Of a stretch of DNA of 5,561 bases, positions 5,087 through 5,561 are shown piece by piece. How positions within the stretch are numbered: the stretch's first letter is position 1; each line of letters begins with the position of its first letter. Under the pieces are notes generated by a model that saw only the letters and a program-made list of their open reading frames with translations, made no database searches and was not told where the DNA came from. The stretch covers positions 1 through 5,561 of the forward strand of contig JAUTXM010000132.1 of assembly GCA_030838025.1 (NCBI GenBank), written 5' to 3'. Both the position numbers and the translations under genes were made by a program. Source of the stretch: Acidimicrobiaceae bacterium (lineage in GTDB: Bacteria; Actinomycetota; Acidimicrobiia; Acidimicrobiales; Palsa-688).

Positions 5087-5561
5087 ATGGCGCCGAGGGG
5101 ACGCCGGGTTGGGCGTGGTGGTCGAAGGGCGCGCCCGAGCCGGAGGGTTCGTCAAGAGCGGGCGTTGGCCGTCGCCGCATGGGCGATCCTGGCGCTCGGC
5201 GTGGCCCAGGTTGTCGCGCCCGTGGTATCGGCGGCGCGGCCGGTCGCCCCGCCGGAGCCCGCGGCGCTTCGGACCCCGAGTCCTGCTCCGACAACCGCCT
5301 CCGCACCGAGCACATCCGTACCCAGCACATCCGCACCGAGCACATCCGCACCCGTACCCGCACCCGCACCCGCACCCGCACCGAGCGTGGCACCGTCACC
5401 CCCTCGTGCCGTGGGCCCGGCGGCGCCGCCGCCAACCTTCCCGACATCGGTGCCGGCGCCCGGCTCGGCAGCGTCGACCTCGCCGGTCCCTGTGACCACA
5501 CCGTTGACGGCGCCGCCCATCAGGGCGACGAGCCCCGGTGGCTACGGCTGCGAGGCAGCCT
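5087..5561 (+). CDS. Secreted or membrane-anchored protein with Pro/Ala/Ser/Thr linker (3' partial)
   Basis: The frame stays open from ATG 5087 to the right edge (158 codons plus one base) without a stop, so the gene continues outside the window. Residues 1-25 carry 11 Arg, then a hydrophobic segment at about 26-48 (RALAVAAWAILALGVAQVV) forms a signal anchor or signal peptide. Residues about 51-150 are almost only Pro, Ala, Ser, Thr and Val, including STSVP-STSAP-STSAP (75-89) and VP followed by four AP (90-99). This is a wall-spanning type of linker. At the edge GGYGCEAA (151-158) breaks the low complexity and probably begins a folded extracellular domain with a Cys. The domain cannot be identified from these residues. 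Minus-strand frames here code mostly Gly/Ala or Arg/Val repeats and are treated as composition artefacts. Confidence 0.75.
   Translation, partial: MAPRGRRVGRGGRRARPSRRVRQERALAVAAWAILALGVAQVVAPVVSAARPVAPPEPAALRTPSPAPTTASAPSTSVPSTSAPSTSAPVPAPAPAPAPSVAPSPPRAVGPAAPPPTFPTSVPAPGSAASTSPVPVTTPLTAPPIRATSPGGYGCEAA
5309..5383 (+). repeat. 15-nt x3 tandem repeat merging into hexamer x5
   Basis: Three units of AGCACATCCGYACCS (5309-5323, 5324-5338, 5339-5353) code STSVP, STSAP, STSAP. They are followed by five hexamers, GTACCC, GCACCC three times and GCACCG (5354-5383), coding VP and AP pairs. The hexamer appears to derive from the GCACCC end of the 15-nt unit. All units keep frame, so the linker length can change without breaking the gene. 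Confidence 0.9.

Noticed and set aside
5138..5170. Tat signal motif (SRRVRQE) in the N-terminus of the secreted protein
   Set aside because: Only S-R-R fits; the hydrophobic residues expected after the twin Arg are missing, and the whole n-region is Arg-rich, so the match is likely chance.
4266..5495. A 409-codon plus-strand open frame opposite the ABC ATPase
   Set aside because: The minus strand codes a complete ATPase with every motif in order over the same bases. The plus-strand product is rich in Arg, His and Pro and runs without change into non-coding and repeat sequence, as expected for a GC-rich shadow.
5085..5501. Minus-strand open frames with RVRVRV or GAGAGT repeats opposite the secreted-protein gene
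   Set aside because: They read the hexamer tract backward; the plus-strand frame has an anchor, a linker and an unbroken run to the edge, which is a more coherent protein.

Overview
The window is GC-rich and densely packed, with GTG and TTG as possible starts and alternate-strand frames that stay open by composition alone. This fits a high-GC actinobacterium. The 81-residue conserved-looking small protein, the arginine-rich secreted protein with a Pro/Ala/Thr/Ser linker and the TANNNT boxes placed just before start codons point loosely to the Acidimicrobiia side of Actinomycetota. That placement is inference and was not tested.

Layout, left to right. (1) Positions 2-208 (+) hold the 3' end of an unrecognised gene whose protein ends in a Gly-rich tail coded by a 6-nt tandem repeat. 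(2) Positions 209-379 are a convergent spacer with three hairpins that may act as terminators. (3) A two-gene minus-strand unit follows: a 62-aa protein with a possible zinc site (1362-1550), then a membrane-anchored, extracytoplasmic TIM-barrel glycosidase-like protein (380-1333). (4) A 126-bp divergent spacer precedes an 81-aa conserved-looking hypothetical protein (1677-1922, +), which probably starts without a leader. (5) An RNase D-type 3'-5' exonuclease (1902-3299, -) overlaps that gene tail to tail by 21 bp and ends in six VPT repeats. (6) An ABC exporter pair on the minus strand, ATPase (4233-4982) and ABC-2 permease (3430-4236), is joined by a 4-bp ATGA overlap. (7) Divergent from it, the start of a secreted or membrane-anchored protein with a long low-complexity linker (5087 to the right edge, +) runs out of the window.

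The ATPase and permease form one transporter of unknown substrate, probably an exporter. RNase D lies 130 bp downstream of the permease and appears to have its own -10 box, so it may be transcribed separately. The 62-aa protein and the TIM-barrel protein look co-transcribed. No tRNA, rRNA, CRISPR array, insertion sequence or phage gene is visible. The region reads mostly as ordinary chromosome.

The most unusual thread is the density of short in-frame tandem repeats, with units of 6, 9, 12, 15 and 6 nt. Three of the four tracts sit at the 3' ends of unrelated genes. The same ACCCGN hexamer makes up the tracts at both ends of the window, in opposite orientation. I see no convincing new multi-gene system.
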